From assembly GCA_914767715.1 (NCBI GenBank), contig OU612069.1:4958001-5022000 (forward strand): a DNA stretch of 64,000 nt. Reading direction: 5' to 3'. The translations under genes and the position numbers were made by a program. This DNA is from Membranipora membranacea (taxonomy: Eukaryota; Bryozoa; Gymnolaemata; Cheilostomatida; Membraniporidae). This document shows, piece after piece, positions 38,316 through 51,663 of this stretch. The stretch's first letter is position 1. The number at the start of each line of letters is the position of its first letter. A model generated the notes under the pieces. The model saw only the letters and a program-made list of their open reading frames with translations. It was not told the origin of the DNA and made no database searches.

Positions 38316-40090
38316 TCAGGGCATGTCCTTCTAGCAGTCTGACAAACTTAAACATGAACCAATTTGAGAAAAATGAGATATATGTACGAAATTTAAATCC
38401 AATCTCAATGATATTGAACGAAACCTAACCCTATCAGAGCAAACTTTGAGAGAAATCGTAAGTTTTTGAATAGAACGTTAGCTGCAGTCGTGTAGGCAGG
38501 GTAAATAAAACCAAAGATTGAATATTCTACTCCATTTCCTTATTGCCCTAATTGATATAAATTTAAAAGAGATGCTTAAACCTCATGAGCCTAAACCGAC
38601 ATAAACCTGAGACAAGACAAAGGCATATCAATTCCACCATCAAGTGGTACCATTAATTTTACCTCTCAACAGATTTAAAATGTATATAAGTGATGATGAA
38701 ATAATAGTTGAATTAAGGTTGTATCCCATACCTGGTGGATTCAAAATACCTAGGTGGACCTGTGGCCGTTATTTGAGATTACTGTAAAGTTGTAAGTTTG
38801 GAAGCCTACTTCAGCCAGTTGAAGGCGAGAATTTGGCTTTTATTCAAATTGTGTGTCTTGCTATATGGTCATAACCTTATGTGTGATGCTACCATGGTTA
38901 TGATAATTGTGTATACATTTTTCTTTTCTTATTAGGATATATCTTCTTATTCATGTGTTCTGCAGCTAGCTGCGTACTAAATCTGTTTCTCGGTTTGTAT
39001 CAAATATTTCTTGTTTTTCTTGTTTTACTCTTTCACTTGAGCTTTTGAGCAGGAAATCTGAGAGTAGCCACATCTTTGCGTCTTGATCTTGAATATCTTT
39101 CACAGAACAAGAAATTCCTTGTTCATAATAAATAAGCTATTAATCAATAAATTGGCTTGCGCCATAAACAGAAGTCAAATTTATCCCTGTTGTCAGTGGA
39201 ACACCACAGCCACTAGGATTTAATACCAAATTGAAAATCAATAAATCTATAACAGAATAGGTGCTCAAATAGGCTGTGTTCCAATCTCTTACAACTCAGA
39301 TTTTGTATGCAGTCCATGCTTGGCACTAAGAATTTTACTCTGAATAATATCCGAAAATATGACTGTGTATACAGAAGACTACTGTATTGGCTGTATGATG
39401 ACTGAAAAAAAGCGAAGGCTCTCAAAAATTATTGATCCTACTAATCTGCGACTTTCCCTTGTACAGCTAGAGCTTGATAGTTGTATCATCACGAAATGTA
39501 GTGGTGGTTCTTAGATCAATTAATCATCGATATACTGGCAGCAGAATAGAGTGCTATATTGTGGATTAAAGGTTGATTGTATGATGAGATAAATCTTGAC
39601 AAAAAACTTCCAAAGAAATTTATCCCCCTTGTTTTACAAGATTGTGCCAATTTTCTACCTCAACAGGTATTTTTCAATCAATCCTTATTAATAAATGTTT
39701 TATTGGGCTTCCTGAAATATTAATAGAATGAAAGCAGAATTAACACGGAATCACTGGTTGCCAAGAAATTCACATGTGAAGTTTTCTCATGCGAAAGTGT
39801 ACAACATCACTTTGCAGTGAAAGTAAGCCAACGACTAACTGAGTACTAAATTGTGAATTCATTACTAGCCACATGGCCAACTGATTCCAAGTGTCACTAC
39901 AGCTGCTATCCTTACAAATTCAATACAAACTTAACTCCACTTCATTTGTTTCAGGCATGACCTCATCTTGGCCGACAACTGTAATGTAAGATGATAAGTT
40001 ATTCTTTTTTTTCAGTTATCGCTTTTGTTGTGACAGCGCATGCCCGCCCAATTAATTGTTGATTGTTCTATTCGTATGATAATTTTCTAA
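38315..40090. repeat. Module C, copy 6
   Basis: Nearly full C with GTGTTCTGCAGCTAGCTGCG (38955) and GGCCGACAACTGTAATG (39970). A deletion of about 130 bp lies around 39000 (compare 9230-9370), and another near 39300 removes the TTGTCCAGTGACC block. Confidence 0.75.
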
Positions 40091-40094
40091 TCAA

Positions 40095-41165
40095 GTTTTA
40101 CCTAAAACACGCCTCCAAGACCCCGTTAATTTATAAATTTGTAAGACTCCGTTGGAGGGGAGGGGGGGGGGGGCTTAAAGCGCCTCTGTAAAACCAAAAA
40201 AAGCTTTATCTCTTTAACCCAAGAGTTTATTCGGTGTTCCACTGCGCTGCACAGGATAGTCAATGATGACAGGATCACATCTGAAAGCTAAAAATCCCTC
40301 CTTCTGATTACGAAGCGCTAACCTGAGCAACCCTGATTATCACAAGAAACAACATTTTAAATGATTTAGATATGTTCATAATCTTAGCAATCTTAGAAGT
40401 CGCGCCCATTTCATATTTTTTCATTTCAAGTTTTCATACTTGATAGTAGTCGGCTACAATTTAATAATTGCTATGTGATAATACACCCTAGACATTGTAC
40501 TTCTGAACTTAATATAACTAATTTGTATTGGAAATCTCAGATTATCTTAATCTTTACCAGAAAGTGATGACGTAATGGAGTCATTTGCCCAATAATCAAG
40601 ATATTGATGTTCCTAAACTGGTTTGGCAGATCAAGCAATATTTGTCAAGCTGGTCTACATTGCCATACAAAGCAGCACCAACCTTTCTTGCACTAATTAA
40701 CAACAGTCCTAGGCTGTGAATATCATCCAAAAACTCTATTGATTTGATGACTGCTTGCCTGATTCATACCTGGGTTGTATTGCTATGTAGGCGAATTGAG
40801 ATTTTCAATCCAAGAATATTTCTTGCCAAATTAATTCTTATTATTATAATTACCAAATTACGTGGTTGTTATTATAGGATATATAGGATTTTCAAGTGGG
40901 AGATGTGGAGTGAAAGTCATCACAAATATTTTCCTGAATTAATATTAAAAAAATTATGGTTGTGATAAAGTTATGGTTATTAAAGTATTGTACAACTATC
41001 GGTTAGCAACTGTGGCGTTTGCTTATTTAAGCCTGCTCAACAAGAATAAGTACTATTTCTAACAGCATGATAAGAGCGTTTGAATTTGTAAGAACAGAAT
41101 GCCTAATTTGGCAATACGTGGGCGTAGACTTGTGATACAGATAGTAGTTTGAACTTGATCTGTGC
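40095..41165. repeat. Module D, copy 6
   Basis: Includes the G run at 40154-40173, TTGCCATACAAAGCAGCACC and AAGTGGGAGATGTGGAGTGA. It ends at about 41165 in single-copy DNA. Confidence 0.7.
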
Positions 41166-41555
41166 TATATTTATCTTATTGGATTAATGAGTATTGCCCT
41201 TCATGTTAATTGAAGAAGACAACTCAAGAGAGCGATCAAGATGTAAGGTCATTGATACAATATCAGACAATTATTTTGTATCAAGTTTACCCTGTATACT
41301 CAACAAAGTTTGAAAAGGTTACAGTCCAGTAGATCTAGGATAGGCAAGATGTATTCCATCGCATAGAAACCTGGGTAAAGTAGATATTTCATGTCAGCTT
41401 GGAAAAGCTCCGTTGGGGTATGTACTGAATGCCGATAAACTGCAAAACCAACATGAGGAGCATAGAGCACCATTGAAAAGTGCTGCTTCGCACCCTCAAG
41501 GATTATTACTTTCCCTATATTATTTATAGATCAGTTTTTGAGAATTGGCACCGGT
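41165..41555. other. Single-copy spacer, nothing recognised
   Basis: About 390 bp between D and A with no match elsewhere in the window and no convincing frame on either strand. Confidence 0.5.
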
Positions 41556-43835
41556 ATTGTAATATTTCAGATAGTTTGAATGACACATAATATTATATCA
41601 TACCTAATTTAAATTCGGTAAATTGCAATTCAAATCTGTATGCAGCATTACTTTGAAGAGTATTAAGAAATCATATCATTTGCTGGTGTCTTGCTGAACA
41701 TTGTTCCAGTATGTTGTTATACATCTTCTAAAATACTATTTCCAAGGTGGTATCGAAACATTGCGGCAGCAGAAATCATATCCCGTTACACTCATGCTAT
41801 TGGTTGAGAGGACAATCCAATGTTCTCATATTATTGGAATGAGAACTGTCACCATTATGATGAGAGAAAGCACTGAACGTTGTGACAGTTTTATGAAAAA
41901 ACATTACCACAATGCATCTCATTTTGAACATTATCGGTGGCTATGAGGTGGTTGTCACAGCGTTATAAAACAAACTTCATGAGATAATCATAAATAATAA
42001 TGCTGTAGTGATGGAAGAACTGTGATGCTATAACATTGTTAAAATTGAATACTTTTTGATAGCATGATCATAACATCATTAAAGTGCTAATTATAAGCTG
42101 TTTTCTCGCAATTGACAGTGATGTATCATGTCAAAAATAATGTTTGACTAATACCTAGAACCAAAGATTCTGCTATAACTGACTCTGAACATTGTGAATA
42201 CCATTCTGTATCCTATTAGACCATAACCCAATCCCATCATTTACACACCATGTAATACTTGATAAATTTGTATGCAAAACATTGTTACCATGTTCACCGT
42301 TTGCTGGGTTTTTGACCTTCATTTGTAACAAGACGTCAAACAGTTTTTAGGTTATGGAATATAGGGATCACAAGAATTCCCAGGGATCAATATATTATTA
42401 GCTTTTATAAACTTGGATTGTCATCTTTGTGATAGGTAAACTATAAAGAATAATCCCTTTTCTTTTATATCTACTGGTAGGAACATATAACAATTGTCTT
42501 AAACAAACTGCTCACATGGATTTGTAAATCATTTGCAATATCACCTTGTCTAACATACTCTGCAAGTCCTCATCGAAAAAGTAATAAACCTGCCAACACA
42601 GGTCTCCAAAATTTAAATTTACACTTTTGCTTTTAAATTGTACTAATCGCAGTCACGTAGATATGTTGGTAGTTGGTTGTTTGACTGATCTAAATACAAC
42701 AGCTTTATTGTCATTTTTAACGCTTTGTATATTTGGTATTTATTGCAGGTCATTGCCATCATCTTAAGGGCAAATCTTCCACCTTTACCATTCAAATATT
42801 TACAAACATATTCAACTGTCAACAAATATTGAAATAGTGAAAGTGAAAGATTTGAAAGAGTTCAACAAAGTTGCCACCTCTATAAATGGGGTGCAATCAT
42901 AGACTTGATTATAAACCTAGACATGACACAGTATGGATATTGAAGCACAGAGGGACTTAATTGTCGGCAACGTAACGTCATTGGAAGGTGTAGAAGCAAT
43001 TGTTCATAACTCAATCAATTTTTATCGGATTTTGAGTTTGAAAATTACGATAGATTTAGCAGCTTATCTCATTTACGGCTAAACAAATTTTGAACTCAGT
43101 GACTTATATGGATTTTGTAGTTCAATAGCTGTAGGAATCATCATCTCCATATTTGTATAAATATTTAAACAAGAGTTGTTACCCCGCAAATTTGATATAC
43201 ATATAGTAAGTATTTTGTTCTGCTAAACCACAAGAAATTTAGCAGGATAGAAACAAACGACATTGGATATTCTAGTTTGTATTAACTGATGTGTCTTTGA
43301 TTGAAAGGCCAGCAGTTTTGAATTCGACACCCTATACTAGAATTAAATGTAAATGCTAATTTCATGTATCCAATTTGGCCCTCAAATCCATTCCATACCG
43401 AGATATGGAAACATAGTGATTTTGAAATAGAAGTGCAACGGGCAAAAAAATTTGCTAAACTGAACTAATACTAAGCACAAGTAATGGCTAACATTTCATG
43501 CAGCAGCAGTGAATTTTTGTCAATTGTAACTTCACTAACATCCGTAAATTAACAATTAATTTTTATTTTGATTCTACAAGGGAAATTATTCTAAGAAGAC
43601 AGGAGACACCTATACTTGTTTAGGAGAACAAACTCAGAGTAGTTCTCACAAGATGATGTCTCAATAACAATAACAAGCCCAGCTGAAATCAACAATCAGG
43701 GTTTATGGTTTTGGTAAATCTATCGCATTGGGCCTACTTTAAAATTGGCAATACACAGTATACAAAACGAGTAAGAAAATTGTATTCAAGTGTTAACAGC
43801 TGAGAAGAAATGTGTTTCCCTGATCTGACAAAACA
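41555..43835. repeat. Module A, copy 3 (internal deletion)
   Basis: Matches copy 2 from ATTGTAATATTTCAGATAG to about 43580. There GATTCTACAAG joins GGAAATTATTCTAAGAAGAC, removing about 1 kb present in copies 1 and 2. Confidence 0.8.
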
Positions 43836-46195
43836 CTAGAGTCTAGAAGTTATAAAACATTCCAACATAACGCAGTGGAATTGCTGTGGGTGCCCCCGCG
43901 CGATGTTTGATGGTTGAGATACAATGCTTGGATGCTGCTTGAATTTGCTACTTTGTGACAGGGATTTGCGAGATCTAGTTTCTATTATCAGTGCTAATAG
44001 TGTTGCTTGATGTGTAAATTTGCTGTAAGGTTATGATCTGGGCAAGATATTGAAACTTGGTGGCCTGAATTTAGAAGAGGCAAGCTCAGAAGACTTGACA
44101 AGTTACCTCATAGGTATTGAAAAAATTAAGAGCGTACTGTGATCAAATTAACCCCCTTCATGTGTACTGAACTGACTTAGGTAAAATAATGAATAAATCT
44201 GCCAGACCATGTTTTAGAATCCCAATATTTCTCTGCCATGTGGAGGTTTCTAAAATCACTGGTTCTTCTATCATACCTAGATACTCTTATATTCTGCTTT
44301 CACAATTAAATATGGGTTCCATTTTCATATTACGAACAAAAATCTAAGTCGGCACTCGATACTCATAATCTGATATTATTTCAGGTGATGTCATGTTAGA
44401 AGACAAGACTACAGGTTCACATCAAATCTTCATTGTGATATTAATATTGCATCATTGTATTGTGCTGAGTGTGAGGCCTCTATACAATTCAATCCCTCTC
44501 ATTGTTTTAACTTTTGGTAAACAAAAGAATCCTTTATATGCTAAGCCTGATTCTTTTCAATAGAGGATAAATGTAGCATGTCAGCTTGCATCCAAAGTTT
44601 ATACGAGAAATGCTGCATTAAATGAAGGGAAAATACGATAGAGTGATACTAAATATTTCATCAATTGGCAACGTCACAACGAGGTCACACATAAAATTTG
44701 ACACTGCCAGCATTTGTAGAAGTGCCTTTTAATTGAGTCATATGGTTAAAAAAAGTTAATTTTTTGCCAACATTTCATCATGTTTTATGAAATTCATGAT
44801 TTTTTGCATTCATCTCGTCGATTAAATAGTAATTAAACCACCAAGCCTTCAATCATTTTGTGATGGTTTCTGCATCGATTTAAAAAAATTTAGGGGGAGA
44901 TAAAGAGGAAACCATATAATAATCACTGAGAAGAAGAAACAACATCAAGTTAATAACAATATGCAGCTGTTTGTAGAGCAATTTTGAAATTCGAAATCCG
45001 ATAAAAATTGATTGAGTTATGAACATAAAACCTGAATTGTTGACAGTAAATCAATGATAATATTATTGCTTACTACACCTTCCAATGACATCACTTCAGC
45101 TATATGTAGTGTCCTGCCCTGTTTTTAATTATGTCTATGGGTGCAATTGATTATGTTACAAAAATTCATAAACATTTGTTTTCATATTTCAATTAAGGTG
45201 CAATAATCTAGTATTCACCCTAAAATATATAGCCTATGTCTTGCTCATGAAATTGGTCACAGCTTTAGAGTGTCACAATACACAAATTAGTAATATTTAC
45301 TTCCAAACTTATCGGTGATAATTTATCATCATTTAATTGAGGGACAAAAATTCATGCTGCTAGATATTTTGTTATCACTTGCGCATAAAAATCTTCTGCA
45401 AATAAGTGTAGGTATACTCTTAATATTTACCAGTAGGGGATGGTCTAATAAATTCATTTGCCGAGCAATCAAGTAGGCCTATTGAGATTTTCAATCTCAG
45501 AATATTTTTCCATAAAGTAATTGTTATTATTATAATTACCTAACTATGGATTTAATTACTTCTTTTTATAAGAATAATACGGAATCTTCAAGTGGGAGAT
45601 ATGGGATGGAAGTCAACAAAAGCAATTTGATATAGAAAAACATATTATTGTGATATGGATATTAGAGTATATTGAGCAATAGTAGGGCTTTCGGTTAGAA
45701 GATGTGTCTTTGCCCATTACAAGAGTAAAATCCATTTGTTACAGCACAAATGGAGCAATTGAATATGTATGAAGATAATTCCTAATTTAGCGATATTTTG
45801 GTGTAGACTAGTGCTACAGATAGTGGTGTGAACTTGATCAGTGCTGCCAAAAAAATGAATTTACTATGGTATTCATGACACTATCTGCCAACATGTCTGA
45901 CATTCAACAAAACCGATAAGGTGGTTACAACTGTAATTATTTTGTTTTTTTGTCCTGTGACAGTAATTATTTTCTCTTTTTGTTTTTGTAAATACTTTTG
46001 ATAGAGAAAGTGCTTTAGTTCATAAAATTAAGAAAGTGTAGCGGCACATCTGGCAGTCCAATGATTCAATGAAAAATCAAGCCTCTACCAACTGGCCCCT
46101 AGTGAAATTAAATTGTTGCTAGCATGGTACCTAGTTGACATTATGCTGAGAACAGCTTAAATTAAGAGATTGTATGTGCCAGTTAAAAGTCTTCA
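43835..46195. repeat. Module B, copy 4, with D-like tail
   Basis: Full B plus the tail shared with copies 2 and 5. In the tail the GTCC/GGAC stretch is deleted, so AAAAATCAAG joins CCTCTACCAACTGGCCCCTA at about 46083. Confidence 0.75.
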
Positions 46196-46199
46196 TCCA

Positions 46200-46915
46200 C
46201 AAGAAGAGATGTTAGAGCTCGTGTAAAATTTACACAAATTTGGAGCAGTCCAGTGCCCTAAATAGCAAGACTGCTCTTGTATAATGACTGTAATGACTAA
46301 TTACTTTATAAGACCACTTGTATAACTGACCCTTATTTGAGCAGACCTAAATAGACCTAGATGAGCATGTATGCAGTGACTGGTTCATGTTCTGGCTTGA
46401 ATGTAAAAAACCAATCATAGCAAGCAAGCATTTTCACATTTACTACACGGCACTTAGACATACTTCTTGTGTTAAACTTGTTTAGACAAAGAGGTGAATA
46501 AGTGACAATAACAGCAGGTACTCCCATTATTATGTCATAAGACTGATCAGTGTAAACATCCCTCAATCGCTAGCCCACATGTGGTGATGCTCACTTCCTT
46601 GCCAAGATCTTACCAATGCTACGCCCATCGAATTAAGTCACAATTGAAAACAGTCTTTAAGAAACCAGTCTGATCAAAAACCTGATATCTCTTGACATAC
46701 TCATTTGAGAACAAACTACTACAGCCTGTCTAGCATTCCTGTTTAAGGCGAGCGAGTTGTGAAACTGCTTAAAATTGATAAAAAGAAGAGGCAATCTTAC
46801 TTGGAAAATGTCCAGTCTTGTCTTCTCTGTTTACATGAGAGCTCTAATTCAGAATCGATCAATCAAACTTAATGTAGATGATCAATTGAATTGTGTACAT
46901 GATAAATATTTGTAG
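46200..46915. repeat. Diverged module E
   Basis: More diverged than other E copies, but it keeps CTAGATGAGCATGTATGCAG (about 46357), GACAATAACAGCAGGTACTC (about 46503) and CAGCCTGTCTAGCATTCCTG (about 46723). It stops at the module F boundary. Confidence 0.55.
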
Positions 46916-46919
46916 AGTT

Positions 46920-48310
46920 TGGCCTGACACTATCACATTTCAAACAAGGATTAGTTGAGGAAACAATGTCAATCAAAAATTAGTGAAGTTAGTTAGGGTT
47001 GTTTCAAAAATAATTTACTGTCTTTCAAGCAAACTGTTTAAGAGTAGATTGGGCAGTGCTTCTGATTTGAGCAAAAATAAGTGTCACATTCAAATCCCAA
47101 ATCATTCCCTCAAAGAAGCCCTAATAGTAGTAGTATTGATATTATAGAGGCATATTATATCAGATATAAAATACTTTCTAGTTACTATTCGATTATGATC
47201 AGGTAAACACCATGACCATATGCCATCGACAGCTTGAAGTCAATATGGTTGGTTGGGTATCCAGATAAATCACAGTATGAAAGGTATTTACTATGGTATC
47301 TACCTGTCATGAGGATATTATTGTTCACTGTGTTGAGGGCTGTGATGCCATACAGAGAGCAAGGAGTTACAGGTAGCGCTGTCACGATGTTGTATTTGGC
47401 TAGGACTGCTTCGATTCTGATTGTGGCATCGATTTTCCCGATTTCGATTTTTCGATTTCACATCTTCGCATTCAACCAACCCTTGTCCCAATCTCGATTT
47501 TCAATTTCTCCTTATCGGTATTTTCGATTTTAGGTATAGATATATGGTTATAATCTTTGAGATTAGTTAGCAGGTGAATTGAAGTGTGATAAGGTATTGT
47601 GTGAATGAAAAGAGGAATCGTTATAACCATATATCAACCATAGTAACCGTGACAATGAATTTACCGCTGTGCAATCAACTTCAGCTGTCACCTTATTAAA
47701 TCGTGATAATGAGGTGTGATCGATTAGGTATTCCCAATATGAATCGTATTAGTAACAGTGGGTCTTAGCCCATGATTATATTCAAAATTATATTGCGCTA
47801 GCCTAAATTATTAGCCATTGTTTTGTAAGCCTAATGCCAGCAATGACTCCTGGTATGCCTACCTGTAAATATGAGAGCACTACATAGCAAATCATTGATT
47901 GTAGAACTAAACAGAGAGACATTGTGACAATGCAAAGCAACACAATTATGAGATTATGTCCATTCAATCTTGTGACCAAACAATAGCTCAAGCGCCTGTT
48001 TTTAAAACAGTTTTAATTAGCCACACAATTACATATCATTATGAAAAGCAGCACATAATAACCTATATGAAGAGAGTGCTGTGTGCACAGCCTCTGATTA
48101 CAATTGAAATTGCTAGAATAATAAATTATGCTGTATTAAACATTGTCCAGCCCCTATCTCAATTTTAACTTATGAATCCCTACGCTCAGTATCAAGACAT
48201 GCACATATTTTGGTAACCTTCCCTTTATCATAATAGATAGATTGCAATTCAGTATTCATAGATCAGTTTCTTGTAATCAAAGAGTTACCCATTCCTGCCT
48301 AATTGTCAAG
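46920..48310. repeat. Module F, copy 2, with internal insertion
   Basis: Matches 21.71-22.80 kb at both ends, but about 370 bp (47385-47755) is extra. The extra part begins with a low-complexity run of TCGATTTT-type repeats (about 47430-47530). The frames of copy 1 are broken here. Confidence 0.65.
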
Positions 48311-48311
48311 C

Positions 48312-48385
48312 CCTGGGGACTAACCAAACCCATGACCTCCAATACATGCGCGCTTTACGACTGACACTCTTAGCGTATACCACCA
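48312..48385 (-). mobile_element. Possible tRNA-derived SINE head
   Basis: The minus-strand reading resembles a degenerate tRNA: an A-box-like stretch GTCAGTCGTAAAGCGCGC, a spacer TTGGAGGTCAT, and a B-box-like GGGTTTGGTTAGTCCC that differs from GGTTCGANTCC by changes and an insertion. It sits at the point where module F copy 2 stops matching copy 1. No tail repeat was identified, and a degraded tRNA pseudogene is equally possible. Confidence 0.4.
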
Positions 48386-48389
48386 ACTC

Positions 48390-49265
48390 TTAAATCAATT
48401 TCATTCTTCTTAGCACGCTTTCTGCATTAATAAATAATCAAAGCAACTAAAATGTAATCTATTTTAGCCACAATTTCTAAATTTAAAGATGCATTGCCGT
48501 TTGACTAAATAAGCCATCACAAAAGTACAAGGAAGACCTTTTCTTACCGACAGAGTCAGTATATTGTGGAAGCATGTGTCATATGAGATTATAATAATAT
48601 TAACAACAATTCACGCCATGGTTTCACTGTCTTGTTATGCTTGGCTCAGGGAGGTTCTACTGGTCGTGGAGCAAGTCAATTGAATAGTATAAAACTCATG
48701 CACTTTCCCCGACAATCTGTTGCTTGACAAAGGTGAGCTAACTTATATATACATGGAAATTACAACTTAACTACACATGAATAAAAAATCTTGTTGAGAT
48801 ATTAAACATTGAAATAAGATGGGAAACCAAACAAGACCAATTGCCCCCAAGACTCATTTCCACATTTGATGTTAAATGATGAGATTTTCTGCTAAATTTC
48901 TAGATTCGAATCAGCACCATCAATAATTTATTTTAAAATCAGAATATTTTGTAAAATGTAGTATGTGCTTGTATGCAATGTACAATGATTTTTGGACAGC
49001 CCTATTCTAAACGACCAAACAAATTTTGGAAGGAATAGGACTATTGGAAGTAGGTTGCGATACATTACCCTGTCAGTAAAGGCTGTTTTTTGTAGATTTC
49101 TTTGAGAAATAATATTTTTTTAAATATTATTGTTGCTCATTGGGTTTATATTGGTATAATGCATAATTACATGTGGGTCTAATTCACCTATGACAAATAC
49201 ACTTCCCTAGAGTGAAGTTCAAAGTTTGGTCAGGAGGAGATAATCACTAAATTCAGCCAATACTT
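48390..49265. other. Single-copy spacer, nothing recognised
   Basis: About 875 bp of AT-rich sequence without a convincing frame, repeat or RNA gene. Confidence 0.5.
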
Positions 49266-49269
49266 TTAA

Positions 49270-50840
49270 TAACCTGAGACAGAATTCCTAATTTGGCAAT
49301 ACGTGGGCGTAGACTGGTGATACAGATAGTTCTTTGAACTTGATCTGTGCTGCCCAAAATTACTTATTATTATTATGATTTATTATGATATTCATTATTT
49401 ATTTGAGCCAATTGTTACATATTAAATGAACCTATTTTCAGTTGCATAGACTATGAGCCAGCCTTCCAGCATGTCCGACAATCAACAAAACTAATCAGGT
49501 GGTAACAACTGTGACAATAATTAATTTCCCTTTTTGTCCATGTGTCCTTTGCCCAACTGTTGGACACGTTTGACGGGACAACCTGTACTGAAAAGGCATA
49601 AGCAGATGGAAAATTTCTTTTAATGGAAAGACAGTTTTAGCTGGACGGATAGTCCAAATTGAATGGCCAACTTTTTTTCAGCTCAATGACCTCCTCCCAC
49701 TTGCTCTAAATGAAATTATATTGGCGGCAAAGCATTTTTGGACTCATCAATTTAACAAGCCAACTGGGAAAGAGGTATGTGTTGGGTATACCCTGACTTG
49801 GCTCCATTTTCTATAGAAACAGAGGGGCAACAAAAAATAGCATAGTATACAAACTTGTATCATTGAACCTTATCGGAACAGACCTAAATAGACCTAGATG
49901 AACATGCATGCAATGGCTGGTTCATGCCACAAAGTTAAAATTACAAACCCGCTCAATTCATCCTTATATTAACTAATATGGCAATTATATGTACTTCTTG
50001 TGACACGCCTATTAAGACAATAATAGAGGAATAGGTGACAAAACAGCAGACTGATCAGTTTAAATATTCATCCATCTCTAGCCCATATTTTGTGAAACTC
50101 ACTTCTTTTTGCAATCATTGATTTAAGTTTCATATATTGCCAATGCAACGTCAATCGAACCAAGTCACAATTTATTGAAGCGGTCTTTCAGAGACCAGTC
50201 TTTGATTTGGTCAAACACTTATTTTCAATTGACATACTCATTCCAGAACGAACTACTGCAGCCTGTCTAGCAATTCTGTATAAGGAGAGCAAGTTGTGAT
50301 ACTGTTGAGTTGAGACATTTGAATACTAGAAGCATAAAAATGACAAAAAGAGAAGGTATTGTTAACTTTAAAATGTCCAGTTTTGTCTTTTCTCTTAACA
50401 TGAGAGCTCCAATTCAGTGTTAATCAATGACTTAATAGATGAGCAATTTTGAATTGTGTGCATGATAAATATTGCTAATATTGTTAAATTGTTAATATTG
50501 AATCGTAATATAATTGCATATGTATGTGCTTTAATTTTCCTTGCGCCTAATTAAATCACTGATGCACCAACTAAAATATTTGCACTTAAAACCGGAGTTC
50601 CCAATTTTATGTTTGCCTCAAAGGAAAGTTAGTGTAATGGGGTCCTGAACTCTTTTAGCGCCGCTGTAGGGAAGCGCATCTTGCTTACTCAAAGGTACTA
50701 CTGTTGCAATCATCTGATTTGAAACTCGATCATTAATTGCTCACTAAAAATATAGACTTAATTTGTAAACATAAATGCTTAATTATTTCAATTTATCAAT
50801 CCATAGTGACATTTCACTCAATCCATAAAAAATGAGGAAT
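49270..50840. repeat. Module D (right part) followed by module E
   Basis: D landmarks GCGTAGACTGGTGATACAG (49308) and GCATGTCCGACAATCAAC (49469) are followed at about 49740 by a long E copy. At about 50700 the exon region is lost more extensively than in other exon-less copies (GCAATCATCTGATTTGAAAC). Confidence 0.65.
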
Positions 50841-51045
50841 ATTCACTAGCCTTAGCTTCTGACTGGTATAATTTTGATGCATTGATAGTCGACGCATCAA
50901 AGACAGATGTTATGAAAGTCTCCTATTTTGATTTTGGGTTGATTTCTTTAACTAATTTTTTGTCCTCAATCATTCTGACAAATTTAAATATTTAGGAGTA
51001 ATTTTTGATAAAAATATGAGTTTCAAATCCAATGTCAATGTCAAT
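50840..51045 (+). pseudogene. LINE RT relic
   Basis: Reads around an LxDASKTDVM-type stretch, then FKYLGVIFDKNMSFKSNVNV. It stops where AT-rich sequence begins. Confidence 0.55.
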
Positions 51046-51480
51046 GCTGACCCTTTTATGAGTAAAAATTGACTGCAAATATAATTTGATATTTATTATA
51101 TTATATAATATAATAAATATATCATTAAAATAAAGCGAAACCATAATATTCCAGCTTTGAATTTTGAATTTTATATAAATCCAACCTGAAAATATTGATT
51201 CGGAATAAAAAATATATATTTTATGTTATTGTAATACAAAACAATTCTATATTTAGTACAATCACTTAATATATATATGGAATTTTTTACAAAACAAACT
51301 TAGCTGTATATTCATGACACCTTCCTTCCTGATACAGAAATTCATTGTGATTGATAAGGTTTTTTTATAATTTGATGTATTATTATTCAATTTTAATTGT
51401 ATTAAAAATCAAGATTTTCCGATACCTTTTTTATTTCAGCATAAAGGTCAGATTTATGGATTTCCGAATATAAATATCAA
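51045..51480. repeat. Very AT-rich stretch with perfect 32-bp palindrome
   Basis: Almost pure A+T in places. Positions 51089-51120 form a perfect palindrome (half-site ATATTTATTATATTAT). No coding signal. Confidence 0.6.
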
Positions 51481-51610
51481 TTGAAGTTAGCAGAAACCGA
51501 GGAGTTTTTACAGCAAGATGTCTCATCTGCCTCCTTTATGGCTTATGTAAAACTTTGCAAAAGTATGGTCTCATCTGTAAATAATGAAGGGAAATTACTC
51601 CGAAAAACAC
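51481..51610 (+). other. Short coding-like insert of unknown origin
   Basis: Plus-strand frame KLAETEEFLQQDVSSASFMA continuing to VNNEGKLLRK, without a stop, then joined to the RT thumb end and the exon flank. It has no copy elsewhere in the window. It looks more protein-like than its AT-rich surroundings, but I recognise no family and see no clean splice sites. Confidence 0.25.
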
Positions 51611-51663
51611 AACCCTATTGTACAAAAAGTCCGATATATTACTGTTGCAAGCATCTGACTCAC

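Noticed and set aside
47234-47533. 99-codon plus-strand frame in module F copy 2
   Set aside because: It runs from duplicated sequence into the TCGATTTT-type low-complexity insert. It has no counterpart in copy 1.
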